From Tetrahymena elliotti 4EA (taxonomy: Eukaryota > Ciliophora > Oligohymenophorea > Hymenostomatida > Tetrahymenidae): 64,000 nucleotides of DNA. Below the pieces are notes generated by a model. It did not search any database, was not told where the DNA came from, and saw only the letters and a program-made list of their open reading frames with translations. Positions 25,178-37,759 of this stretch are shown here, piece after piece (positions within the stretch are counted from its first letter, which is position 1; every line of letters begins with the position of its first letter). The stretch covers positions 502,077-566,076 of the forward strand of contig JH720332.1 of assembly GCA_000231825.2 (NCBI GenBank), written 5' to 3'. Both the position numbers and the translations under genes were made by a program.

Positions 25178-27184
25178 ATGATTGACCAAAATCTCAAATA
25201 GAAAATTAACTTTTCAATTGAAAGCATATCACCAGAGCAAATAAAGTAAGTTTACATACAAAACATTTTTTGTCTAAAAAGTAATAAATAAGTAATATGC
25301 TAAAAAAAAGAAACTAATTAAACTCATTTAATGGCTTCTCACCTATAAACCGCTCTTCAAATAATTTTTTTTAAAACCAACATTTGACTATTAAAGATAA
25401 ATGATGCAAAAGAGTAGATAAACACTTAGTATGTTACAAGGATAAGGTAAAAAATATTAGTTTTTAGCTGAAGTAATTTATCTTTTAATCAAAGTAGATA
25501 GTTCTCTTACTGATATAAAAAATGACGATGATGAGACAAAGGATACTGTAAATTCAATAAATACCTTGATGACAAAAAACTTTTCTCCGTTTTATGAAAA
25601 AGATGAGAGATATATCAAATAAAAGTTCTCCTTTTAAAGCAATTATAATAACTAAAATCAAAGTAAATTTATTGCTATTTTTTTTTTACTTATGCTAATG
25701 TTGATGAATTTTGATTAAAATAAAAAGACACTTCAAGTAATACCCTATAAATTAATTTGAGAACCAATAAAATTAATTCAATCAGATAAAATAATGATCA
25801 CTCCTAAAAAAACGAACACAGTAATTTAATTTAAATGATTCAATCAAACTCAAAACTAATAAAAAAAAAGAGAGTAGTCTAAATTATTCTGGTATCGATA
25901 ATTAATACAATTTGAAGAATTCATTTGTTTACAACGAACTATTGCCACAAGCAAATAGTCGTAAAAACTCTCCTTAAAAGAAGGTCACTTTCAATGATTA
26001 AATCTAAAAAGGTATTTTAATTTAGAATAAACTAATATTTTTCAAAAATTTTAATCTGAAAAAGGTACTATTTAGAAAGATGATAGTAAGAAATTGGATA
26101 AGTAGATTTAGATTTATATAACAAAATGGGAAGAGAAAATCTAAAAATAGGGTAAATATTATAAGATTTTTTGTAATTTTATATTGAAATATAATAATTT
26201 TAATGAATAGAATTAATTTATGACTAAAATACTACTAAACAGTCTTAAAAGATAAAATTGAAACCATCTAAGACTTGGGAGTAAGAATCAGGTAAATTAT
26301 TAAATCATTAACTTTAATTATTTATTTTTGTGCTTTAAAACTTAATTATTTTTATGGTAACATTAAGGGTATTAGTAAGATTTATATGAATCATTTGAGA
26401 CAAAAGAAATCACTGTTGATTATTGTTAGATTAAAAACGAAGAATTGATATAATAATTATTATAAAATGAAACCTCTAAAACAAATTATTAGTAGAAGTA
26501 TTTTTTTAGTGAATTAGTAACAAAGGTGTCTTGTACAGCGGAGAAGGAAAAAAGGATATTATTTATAACTAATTAGTCATTTTTATATTGAAGTACATTA
26601 ACTGTTTTAAAGGTGTTTAAAGATTTAATTTATCAGATATTAGCAAAATAATAATACATTCCTATAGTATGAAAATATGCTCTATTATTGTCAAAGAGAT
26701 GTATTAACTAAACATAAAAGTAAAGCATTTTGAAGAATTTATCTTGATTATTGAAAGTATATTCAAACATGAATTGTAAACTGATTTATAAATAGTCTGC
26801 AAAGACAAAAAATAATTTAATTATTTTGCATTAAATGTTGAGGACATACAAGATTAGAGAGCTAGATAACTCTCCTTGACTTACTAAACAGAATTTTACG
26901 TAGTGATTAAGAAAGTAGAAGGCGAATCTCAATAAACAAAATCTTAAAAATTAGGTCTAAAATAAATACTTAACTACAGTATTTCCTTAGCTAGTCTAGA
27001 TAAATGTAAAGACTTGAATAAAATGCTATAAGTAGATCTAATACAAAGTGATTTCTCAAAATAATGTTTTGTATTTAAATCTTAAAATAATCCCAGCCAA
27101 TTATTTGTCATAAAATTGCTTAATGAAATTTCTCTGAAAAATTACAAAAATTTACAGAAACTAAAAAAAAGATTAACAGTGTGA
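25178..27184 (+). pseudogene. TH1-like/RVxF array copy 7 with two frameshifts
   Basis: All family exons are present and splice sites are preserved: exon 1 is 25178..25245, followed by a phase-2 intron, and the terminal TGA is at 27182. Two frame breaks fall in T runs. In exon 2 the N-S-F-N-G-F-S-P-I frame must shift by one base at the T8 run 25365..25372 to reach M-M-Q-K-S. In the TH1-like domain, R-I-L-F-I-T-N-Q-S-F runs into TGA unless one base is restored at the T5 run 26580..26584, after which F-I-L-K and everything to the end is open. K-K-V-T-F-N-D (25978..25998) and S-K-T-W-E are intact. Otherwise codon-level conservation is high, so the breaks are very recent or are homopolymer sequence errors. 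It belongs with copies 9 and 12. Confidence 0.7.
25978..25992 (+). other. RVxF-type motif KKVTF (copy 7)
   Basis: Codons K-K-V-T-F-N-D, followed by Q-I-Q-K and a phase-1 donor. The motif is preserved even though this copy carries two frame breaks elsewhere. Confidence 0.5.
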
Positions 27185-29992
27185 TTAATAATATCAAATA
27201 TCACAAAGCAGATTTCTATTTTAAATGAAATATGTTCAATGTTTATTAAAAAATCTGTATTTTATAACTAACTATATTTTTTATAGATTACTCTATTTTA
27301 ACTCTCTTATTTTATTTAAAAAAAAGATTTTCTGTTGAAAAATAAAGAAATTAGCTAAAAAATATCTCATTAAATCATTTTTTCATCAAAGAAAATGGCA
27401 ATTTTCACAAAATTATAATCAATTCATATTGAAATTCTGTTATCTATCTAAATTCTTTCTCATTTTTTTTAGATTTCTTCTTAGAAGTTTTTAATTCTTT
27501 CATTTACTTCAAAAAAATTCAGATAATAAATTTAGAATAGCTTTTTTATTCAAAATTAGTTTGTTTGTATGAAAAACTTGATGATTCTTACTATCTAATA
27601 AAAGAAATATACGATTCGATATTGTAGATGACAAAGAAGATAAAGTAACTTCAATAGAGAGTTCATACATAAATTACGATTTACTGATTTTTTCAAGACA
27701 ATTCTTTGAAGAATTATCTAAATTTAATTTTAATTTTTATTAAATGATACTTTTAATATTATTTTTATAAAAATGTATGCCTAAGAAATTTTAGCAAATA
27801 AAAAATTTAGATATTTTAGCATTTTGTTTTAGTGTTTTAAGAATAATTAAAGTTAAAAAAAATCAAAAAGCTATAATCAAATGTCATTTTTGTTAATAAT
27901 TAATTATAAACTGCTCCAGTAAAAAAATAGTAAAGAATAAGTGATTAATAATACAATTGATCTAATTTATAAACTTAAATAGGCCTAGAAAAAAATTAAT
28001 TACATTATAACTTTTTTCAACCATTCTTAGCCTTTATTTATGCAAATTTTACAAATAGACAAATCATTCATGCATTATCTACTTTTTTTGTTATTCTTTA
28101 AATCTTATTGATTAAATGATTTCCCTCAAAAGAAAAAATTGTTGATTTGATTATGGCTAAAAAAAATGTAAAGTTCAATAATATTTAAAAAAACTACAAG
28201 TCTTCAAAAAGAGCCAAAAGGAATTATTTAAAAATGTTTTCTTGTTTAAATTCACTTTTCTTATTTGTCTAAATTAAAGAAGAAATAAGTATTTTAAGTA
28301 AAAGAAAAATGCTGTATTCTCATTAGAATAAAAAATTTAACAAGTAAGTTAATCAAACACAATATATTACTCAATAATTAAGTTTGTCTTCATTTCAAAT
28401 ACTTTATTTTTAAAATGATAATCTTTAAAAATCACAGTGAATGCAATTATTATCAAAATTTTTACTGAATTACTATAAATCCTCATTAATTAAGGCCCCC
28501 TTCTTCACTTTTCCCCTTGACTCAATAACCCTGAATCCTTAATTAAAAGTTTTCTCGACTTTACTCAAAAATTATCCTTAATTAATGAGGATTATGCTAT
28601 CGCAAGAAAATTTAATTTTTTCTTATCTTTTGTATTTAAATAAATGATTGCAACCATTTTTTATATTTTAATTTTCATTATTTGAGAGAGGAGTTAGTTG
28701 ATACAATATAAATAGCTAAAAATAAATATATTTTATCATTTAAAATAATAAATTAATTTTGTTATGTTACAAAAAGCATTAATTTAATTTTTCAAATATA
28801 TAATATATTTCTTCTTAACATAATTATATCTAGTTAAATTGAATCATTCATTCTCACTGCTTTTAGTTTTTAATGCGATTATGATTGAACTTCTAATAAA
28901 TATACTGGAATGATATAATTAAAAAATTGACCCTATTCTAAGATAGTTAAAAAAAAACAAAATACTCTTCATTGCCTCCAATGTTGATATTCAAAATTTC
29001 AAGGAACTGATAAAATCCAGAAGAATATTTTTATAATTTAATTAATATCAGAGAAAACTTAAAAGGATAGATAGATAGATATTGTAGGAATTAAAATTAT
29101 CAAAAGCGAATAAATATATGTTGTAACAAAAATTCAAAAGATTTTTATTTTTAAATAATCTATACATTTTTGACCAAAAAATTATTGATGTTTTTGATGC
29201 AAGTAATATGAATAATTTTCATCTCATAATTAATTTAATTTTTATAAAAAGAATTGTAAATCCTATCACCTAGAAATATCATAAGAATCTAAGAATGGTA
29301 TCTCACAAATTAACGAATTTGAATTAAATATTATTTTTTACTAACTTATTAGATTATCTTCTTTTTTAAAAAAACAGTTTCCATTATTTTAATAAAAATT
29401 AATTTAACTGCTTTATACTAATTATAGTAATAAAAATTTCATAATAATAATTATTTTTGTTTATAATTTAATAAAAAGTTAACTTCAATCACTCACTAGT
29501 CAATTATTTATTGTTTATAACCGATAATAATTTATAAAGAGTGTTTACATTTTTTCAATTTTAATTAATGTGAATTACAATTGATTAGTTGATTAAATCA
29601 TATATAATAAAATTTCTTTAAACAAACTACTCTACCATATTTACAAAATACTTTAGGATATTTAATAAAAAAGTAAAATTTTAAATCTATTTTAAATTAA
29701 AATATTAATCTACTCAAAAAATGAATCGCCTTTCTATTCATTTTGCATAAAAAGCAGTCACTTTACTTTGTCTTTAATTTGCTATCATAATTGATACAAT
29801 TCAATTGAGGCACTTGAATTTTTAAAGAACATTCAGAAAACTTTTTTTTAAAAACAAAAATAGTTATTTCTACTACTTTCAGTGTCTAATTTTTACCTTT
29901 ATCTATAAATCTTCTCAAATTTTAAACTGATCCTTAGAAACAAAGAGTCAATATAATTTATTATTTCAAATCAAAGCTGATTAAAGCAAAAA
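27185..29992. other. Intergenic with an inverted-repeat element
   Basis: The block holds the palindromic element at 28478..28593 (separate entry). Around 27605..27690 an open stretch reads D-I-V-D-D-K-E-D-K-V-T-S-I, which weakly recalls the acidic exon 3 of the array but lacks the S-P-F motif, so I do not call it a gene. Confidence 0.45.
28478..28593. mobile_element. Short inverted-repeat element, 18-bp perfect termini
   Basis: The left end 'aatcctcattaattaagg' (28478..28495) is exactly the reverse complement of 28576..28593. The 80-base interior starts with a C5 run and is richer in C than its surroundings ('ccccctt', 'ttcccctt', 'aaccctg'). Size and structure fit a MITE. TA dinucleotides lie a few bases outside both ends. 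No transposase is present, and the superfamily cannot be assigned. Confidence 0.65.
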
Positions 29993-31825
29993 ATGAGTGA
30001 ATTATAAAGCTTAAAAACCGCCTCTCAAAATAATAATCCACTTTTCTATCATTATAAGGTTCATGAAGGGGATTCAAAAATTCTACCAAGAAATTCTAAT
30101 GAGTAAAAGCTTAAAACCATTTTTAATCACATTGTAATCATAAATTTTATTTTAAAAAAGCATTAAAAATACAAGTTTCTTAGACAAAAACTTAGTCGAT
30201 TTTAGTAAAAATATAGATGAGCACGATAATGAAATTACTGTTAATTCAATAAAGAGTCTTGCTTTCAAAAATTTCAATCAGTGTGTCTAATAATTAGATA
30301 GTAATACCTAATAAGAATCCATTTCTAATGAGCTTGCTTTTCCATAAAATAATAGTAATTATTATCTATATTTTGTGGCTATTAATTTACCTTTATTAAA
30401 GTTAAATAAAAAGAAAATTAAAAAGAATAAAACCTGATATTGCAATTACCTTTCGATGATTCAAGTAAATAGTAATAAATTTTAGGTCTACATCTTAAAA
30501 ATAAAGAAGACTAAAATGATGTTAATAATTATGATGAGATAAGCTAAACTTATTCAACAAATTCGAAATCTATTTTTAGTGAGAATAGTAGTGTGAAAAG
30601 CTCTCCTAATAAAAGAGTTACCTTTTCAGAATTTATCTAAGAAGGTTTTTATATTATTTTTTTTTATTTTATTTCTTACTTTCATTTTTACTTACAAAAA
30701 TTAAATTACTTATTTCTATGTAATTTTATAGGAAAATCCAATAAAAATAATGAAACCAGTTCATAAGGGCGATTTTTTTTCTAGTCTCAGATAAAGCAAA
30801 TGTTAAAATCTGGTAATTAATTTCTTCATATTTCATTTTTTATAATGTGAATATGTTTAAAAATTAGATTCTAAGTTTAAATTTGCATAATAAGCAAGCT
30901 GTAAAGGAAGTAAATCGATATTGAAAAGGTCGCAGACTTTTGAATAAAAGAATTGTAAAAATAAAATTTTGATTCAGTGAATTTTATAACATATTTTTCA
31001 TTATAATTAGAATAAAGCGAATTTTAAGATGACTCTCACAAAAGCTAATATGACATGGATTTTTATGGGATTAAAGATGAAGAAATCGTTTAATATTTAA
31101 TTGAAGGTGATTATTCAGATGATTCTAATGATTTTGGAAAATATTTTTTTAGTGAGGAGGTAATAAAAATTTCAACTTCTGGTGAGAAAAAGAGAAGAAT
31201 AATTTTCATAATGCATGACTATTTTTATGTATTGCAAGATCTTTATAGCAAGCAACATATTCAAAGATTTAAAATTTCAGAAATAGATAAAATAATAATT
31301 GTTTCTACTTAAAATAACATATGCTCTCTTATTTTGAGAAATGTATTTTAATTAAATTTACAGATTGATCATTTTTATGAATTCATCTAATTCATTCAAA
31401 ACATTTTTAAACACCTCTTAAAAGCTTATATCCCTATTGTGTAAAATAAAAATTATTTAAACAAACAATAATTAACAATGAAAACACTATATAATAATAA
31501 ACTTCAAAGCTAGTAATCTTAGAGCAGCCAGAAAAAAGAATTTCAAGTTAAAATTATTAAAATAACGAATAATAATAAAAAAGAAGAACTATAAATTGAA
31601 GGAATGCTTTACTTCTTTTCAGACTAACTTTGTGTGACTGAATTAACGAGTTATGAATAGATTAGACTCACCTAAGTAGATTTAATCAATTATGACTAAT
31701 AATAAAAAATCTTTCTTTTTAAATCTCAAAAAAATTCAGAGCAATAATACTAAATAAAACTAAAAGATGACTAACAATAAGCTATCTTTATTAATAACAT
31801 AAAACATTTTTAGAGTAAAAAATGA
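29993..31825 (+). CDS. TH1-like/RVxF array protein, copy 8 (505 aa)
   Basis: Exons 29993..30102, 30161..30354, 30414..30644, 30732..30812, 30868..30954 and 31011..31825 join in frame (phases 2,1,1,1,1) to 505 codons, with TGA at 31823. Exon 2 has T-V-N-S-I-K...F-K-N-F-N, a diverged S-P-F motif. Exon 3 ends N-K-R-V-T-F-S-E-F-I-Q-E. Exon 5 has S-I-L-K-R-S-Q-T-F-E. The last exon has MDFYGIKDEEIVQYL, YFFSEEVIKISTSGEKK, RIIFIMHDYFYVLQDL, KISEIDKIIIVS and the C-terminal domain (GMLYFFSDQLCV, KIFLFKSQKNSEQ). A 21-base GT...AG stretch inside exon 3 (about 30472..30493) is too short to be an intron and stays open if read through. The copy is intact, and it is closest to copies 1 and 4. Confidence 0.87.
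30611..30625 (+). other. RVxF-type motif KRVTF (copy 8)
   Basis: Codons K-R-V-T-F-S-E-F-I-Q-E at the end of exon 3, nearly the same peptide as in copy 4, with a basic K-R before and acidic residues after the core. Confidence 0.55.
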
Positions 31826-33939
31826 TAAAATAGTTAATTATCATCTTGAATATTTGTATTGCTATTTATTTCCTATTTTATCTAAAAATTGATGATCTTC
31901 AAACCATAAAACCATAAAAATTTATTTCTCTATCAATAATTGTTCAAAAAAAACAAAAATTTTAGGAAGGCATTAATATATATAATAAAATTATTCTTTA
32001 ACATTTTAATTAGAACAAGATTTATTGAATATTTTATTTCTAAATGACCATTTATCTAAAATAGAAAAATGTAAACAGAAATATTACTGTAGCTGAAAAT
32101 AAACAAATTAATTTTGAGATAATTAAAAGAATAGTTTGTTTATTGTTTAAATAATATGTAATTTTTTGATAAAATTAATAAATTATTACAAGAAATGGAC
32201 TAGTTTATTCTTTAAAAAGAGATTGATTATAACTTATTGTTTTTGCTAAAAAATTACATCATTAACTGCTTTGAACTATTATTCATTATAAAATAAAAAA
32301 ATAAAAAATATAAAATAATTTAATTTAAAATCTTTCACAGTCTTCTATTCAAATCAACATCTTACAAAACTTATTTTTCATTTTAACGTTGATTTTTTTA
32401 TATTTGTTCTTTACTTGACTTGCTTCAATTATGATCAGGTACCTATTTTTACTAATAATTGTTACTAATTTAATGTATTAATTAACCAGGACATGTATAT
32501 TTCGTTGTTGAATTGAGCTGGTTTAATTTTAGATTATAAATAAATAAATTATAAATAGTCTAAAATGTGTCCAGCATTTTTAATCAATATGAGTTGAATT
32601 AAAAAGTTATATTAATTTCTTTTTAATTTAACTTATTAAAGTTATTTTGTAAAATATAACTTTTATAGGAATAATATTAAGAATTTTCTTTTGTATTTGT
32701 TTATAAATTCTTATATACTAGATGTAGTTGAATATTTTACTATTTTAAAATGGAGGATTCTAATTTTATAAATTTTTTACTAAGCTAAAAATTAACTTTT
32801 AAAATTTTTTCACTTTTCATTTAAAAATGAATGAGTCCCTGCTGTGATCCCCCCTCCCCCCAAATAAGAAAAGTAAATATATTAATATCAATTTGAGATT
32901 TGAAAATATTATAAATTTTTTCTATTATCCAAGCTTGCAATAATGATCATTTCTTTTTAGTATTGCTTTATTGAAAGAAAATAATATTAGAGGTAATATT
33001 TTTTTGCAAAAATAAATTAATAAAGTAAAAATAAAGAAGAATTAAATATTGAATGTATATAAATTATGAGACACATTTCATAAAAGCAAATAAGCAGATT
33101 GTTTTTTTATTTACTAAAAAAGGATAGTATTTAAAATTTCATAACAAAGATTTTAACAGAATAAAAGCATGAATCATTTTTTAAAGTTAATGGCATTTCT
33201 AAAAATAATTCAATAAGTGAAATGAAGATTTAAAAATACATCACATACTTTGAAGATAAATAGCTTAAAATATAATTTGATCTAATGAAGATTTCTATTG
33301 TTGAATGTATTGAATATTTTTGTAGTAGTTACATTCCTAACTATCTTCATTTTAAATATTTGATGTGTTTTTATTTCAAAATTAATAAAATATAGCCAGC
33401 TAGCTAATAATCAAAATACAATTTAGATTTTAATAGAAAAACAATCTTATTAATTTTGATCAGTCATAGTAATTATTTAAATTAATTAGAAACATCCTGA
33501 ATTAGATTGCATTTTTTATTATTTAATTCCTAATAATTTCTAATCAAACAATAAATTATTTGATTTTATTGAGATGCTAACTTAAATTTTTTCACCATCA
33601 ATAAATACTATTATTTCATTTAAAATACATCATAAAAAACATTTTCCATCATAAAAAAAATAAGACTGTCATTAGAAAAATAATCTATTACTTTTATAAA
33701 GGGTAAAGCCTCTTCAAAAATTTGGTAGAGAAGGTAATATTTAAAAATTTAAATCTTTTACTGAGTAAATTTTAATTGAAATAATTGACCAAATTTAACC
33801 ATTTATTTTTAAATTATTATTAATTAAGATTATGTATTTTAAAATCCTAAAAGCAAGAATAATTAAATATTTTAGAAAGTTTCTAAAATTTTATGTTGAT
33901 TAAAATATATTATTTTATCTTTTAACTGAACCTTTAATT

Positions 33940-34560
33940 TGATAAATTCATTTATTTGAAATCTCATTATTTTTTGTAATGTTTTTTAATCAAAAAGTAA
34001 TGAATTATTTTTTATTTACTATTTGGAATTCTAATTTTTGTAAAAATATTGAATAAATAAATACATAGAAATCTGAATAAATTAATACAAATAAATCATC
34101 TATTCTTTAATGACTAATATCTTCTAAATAAAAAATAGCAATTATATCAGTCTTTACAGTGATCTAATCCCCCTCCCCCCTTTATTTTTTTGATGAGGAT
34201 AAACTAATTCAATAAATTCCACTAAAAAGGGGAGGGAGGATACAGATCAATACAAAACCCTATATTTTTAACATCTATTTTATTAGTTAAGTAAAAATGA
34301 TTTTAGATATTGTATTAGTGATACGTTCATTTATTTAAAATCTCATTATTTTTTGTAATGTTTTTTAATTAAAAGAAATGAATTGTTTTTCTTTACTATT
34401 CAGAATTCTAATTTTAGTAAAAATATAGAAAAAATAAATATAATAAATCTGAATAAATACATTTAAATCATCTATTCTTTAATGACTAATATCTTCTAAA
34501 TAAAATATAACAATTGTGTTTTTAATGTCTATTTTATTAAATAGGTAAAAATCATTTTAT
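33940..34560 (+). repeat. Direct duplication, one half interrupted
   Basis: Unit 1 (33945..34305) and unit 2 (34325..34560) share 'tcatttattt.aaatctcattattttttgtaatg', 'tcatctattctttaatgactaatatcttctaaataaaa' and the tail 'atctattttatta', written here as short phrases. They are about 85 % alike by eye. Unit 1 is longer only because of an extra segment at about 34147..34264, the inserted element described separately. Confidence 0.8.
34147..34260. mobile_element. MITE-like insertion with C/G-run termini
   Basis: The element has imperfect inverted ends: 'tgatctaatccccctcccc' (from 34160) against the reverse complement of 34226..34251. It is flanked by TATA at 34143..34146 and 34261..34264. The neighbouring duplicated copy of the flanking sequence lacks it: 'caattgtgtttttaatg' near 34511 corresponds to the empty site. 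This makes it a true insertion. It encodes nothing. The target duplication could be TA or TATA. Confidence 0.75.
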
Positions 34561-35789
34561 TGTTTGAATTTAAAAAGATTAGTTAACAAACAAAGAAAAA
34601 TTTGTTTGTTTTTAAATGATTGATTAATGAAAGATCTCAATTTAAGTAAGTAATTTATTTTTGAGAAAATCAAATAATTATCATTTTATTCTCAGTGCAA
34701 CAATTTCATTTCTCAATTGCTTTTTTTGAAAAAAGCTTTTATTAGTTTAAAACCAATCTATATCATTAGGGTGATGTGATTATTCTTAGCTCATAAATTA
34801 ATTAGATAGTGTGTTTATTGTATTTTACAGTGTCCAATTTTTAGGGATGTTATTTTATTTATCTAATTAAATTAACAATTTAAGATTGTCTTCTAAATTG
34901 CAAAAATTAAATTATGGTGATTTTTTGTATATCGAATTTGTTTAAAAACTGTTTTAAATGATTCAAGAATTCTAACAAACTATGTAGAAATGGACATTGC
35001 TTAGGATATTTTAAATTTAGAAAGTACTTTTAAAGTTGTTACATTTTCCTCATCTTTTAAGTCAACAATTATAAGTTTTAAAATAAAAAAATTGATGATT
35101 ATTAAACCACTACTATTCTTTGCTTACATAAGAAGATAGATTTTTATAATAACAAAATAAATATATCAATAAAGAAAATACAAATAGAGTAGGGTATTAT
35201 CTAGGCATCATTATATATGCTCCTAATGCAGGAAAATCTATAAATATACTTGACACTGATTAAATCAAAAAGTAGCCCAATATATATTATTAGTATTTTG
35301 TAAAAGGGACATAAAAAATAATATGGATTAAAATAAATTTTTCAGAAATAATATGAATTGAAGAACTAACTAACTAACATTTTTTTTATCAATTATTTAT
35401 CTCGCTGTTATTTATCACACACAAATTAATTAAAAGGAACTGTTTAAAATCAAAAATTCTTTTTAAGTAAGTATTAATTATTGATGTATCACAAGTTAAA
35501 CCTCTCGTTGTTATATTTGTTGTAAGAGAAACCAAAAGTCATATTTCAACAATAAATTCATTTATGCATTTGCTTGTTTTTCTGAATAAAAGTAATGGAG
35601 ATTTTCAAATTAAGTGTTTTAAAGTTAATAAAAACAAAATTTCATTGGCTTTGATCATTTTTTTTAAAAACACTTTGTAATTAAACTTGGTAATTAATTA
35701 TCAGTTGTTGATGAATTTAGACAAAAATTTTAAAATACATGAAAAAAAGGATTTTAGTATTTAATAAAATAGAAAAAAGAAAAAGAATT

Positions 35790-36192
35790 ATACCCTGTTT
35801 CAGTGACTTGTTCTCACTGTCTGTGATCCTCCAAAAAGAATTAATATGGAAATCAAATATTGTCATACAATAATATAAACTATCAATTTATATATTATAA
35901 CCAAATAAACAGCGCGTGCTTATTATTTATAAAGAAACTGCAAATTTAAGAAAAAACTTCGTAGAAAATCCTTTATTCGAAAAACTGCAATTGCTAATCT
36001 GGCTTAATTTCTATATTCACTATTATCTATTTATTAATGATCCATTTACTAAAATCTGTAAGAAACCAAAATCAAATATAATATAAATTAAATTAATACA
36101 ATGATATATTATATATACAAATTTTTATTTTTCTATCAATTCATTTAGGATGATAATTTAGGGTCAGAACAAGTCATTGAAACAGGCTATAT
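35790..36192. mobile_element. 0.4-kb element with ~28-bp inverted ends
   Basis: The left end 'taccctgtttcagtgacttg' (35791..35810, continuing 'ttctcac') matches the reverse complement of 36163..36190 ('tagcctgtttcaatgacttg', continuing 'ttctgac') with three mismatches. TA sits at both edges, as in Tc1/mariner-type elements, but this is inference. The interior is AT-rich without an open frame in the ciliate code, so it would be non-autonomous. The inner flank of the left end ('ctgtgatcctcc', 35821..35832) resembles the ends of other C-run elements in this block. Confidence 0.7.
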
Positions 36193-37311
36193 TTGAGTTA
36201 AAAAAATATAATGATGAGGGATTGAATATTTCAAATGAAAAAAAGCTCTCTTTTTTATAATTTACTTAATAAAATTGATAATATTAAGGTCATCGAAGTT
36301 TATTTAAGATGATTGTTTTCATAAAAATTATTTAAAATTTATTAAACGAGTTATTTATTACTTGAAAAAAAAGTCATCATTTTATTTACTCTTTAATTAT
36401 CATAATAAACATAATCATATGACACTCTTTTAGAAGTTTCTTTCTTATTTAACAACTTTTTCAAACCTAAATTAAGGCTAAGATGAAGAATAAGTATTAT
36501 TTACAGAAAAGGTCTATCATTATTAAAAAAAAGAAATAGCTATCTATTTTAAATGATATATTTTAAGTTGTCTGTCTAATTTTGATTTGCTCGATTAATA
36601 CTAAATAGATATTAAAAACTGAGGGTTATGTAAGTATATAAAATGAATTAGATTTTAATAGATTGATTACTTATTTAACATTGGTCAGTATTTGTTTCTT
36701 CATAATTAAATAATTATTATAAAATATACTGGACTATTTTTAACTATTTTAACAATTTTGATTAAATATATAAAAAAGATGATTCAGTTTATTTGAAATT
36801 TGTTGAAAGGACGATTTAAGGTAAAAAACTCATCTTCAAAATAAAAAAAAAGCAATTTTTATTTCCCATCACTCATAACTTTCAAAATATTTTGTGATAA
36901 TTCTTGCTTTAGAATTAATTATTTGAATCTCAACTACTAATAAAAGAACATTTATTAAAATAGAAAACAAACAAACGAAATTTGATGGGCAATATTTTTT
37001 TATTGATCAGAGCTGACTGAATAATTTTAATTAAAATTCGTTATTTTATTATTTTGATATCAATTATAATAAATTAAATTTAATTCAGTATATTTTAAAT
37101 CTATATTATTTCAATTAAATATTGGACAAATTATTATTTTTTACTAATTTTAGTATGTCTTTAAATACATTTTAGCATCAAGTATTAATAATATCTATAA
37201 GCTTTATTGTTTCTATAAAATATCTCTCCTTCCTGCTCTGGTTTTTTTTATACTATTAGTTTTATAAATGGAAAAATCTTCAAATACTTTGTTTTTTGGC
37301 TAATTTTATTC

Positions 37312-37759
37312 AGACTTCAAACTAAAAAAATGCAATAGCCAAAAACATAACATAACCTAAAATTAATTGAAAGACAAGTGAAATCTAAAATAAATCATGG
37401 TGAAAATCTTTAAAATTATTAAATGTATCTTAAAAATATCATTTTATCATTGTTTTAAGATGAGAAAATATTTAGATGTGTTGTATTTTGTTAAAATAAA
37501 ATAGAATTAAAACAGTTCAGCTTTTCTAAATAAAGGAATTAATAAGACTTCAAACTAAAAAAATATAATAGCAGCATAATAATCAATTAATTGAAAACAA
37601 AGAAATCTAAAATAAATAATGGCGAAGATCATTAAAATTATAGAATATGTATTGAGAATATCATTTTATCATTATTTTAGATGAGAAAATACTTGGATGT
37701 GTTGTATTTTGTTAAAATAAAATAGCATTACAGCAGCTAAGTTTTTCTAATTAAGAAGA
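37312..37759 (+). repeat. Tandem duplication, period 233 bp
   Basis: Unit 1 (37312..37544) and unit 2 (37545..37759) both start 'agacttcaaactaaaaaaat'. They share 'gaaatctaaaataaat.atgg', 'atatcattttatcatt.tttt' and 'tggatgtgttgtattttgtt'-like phrases, about 85 % identity by eye. Neither unit is coding. Confidence 0.85.

Noticed and set aside
30472..30493. GT...AG stretch of about 21 bases in copy 8
   Set aside because: Too short for an intron of this gene family, and the sequence is open if kept.
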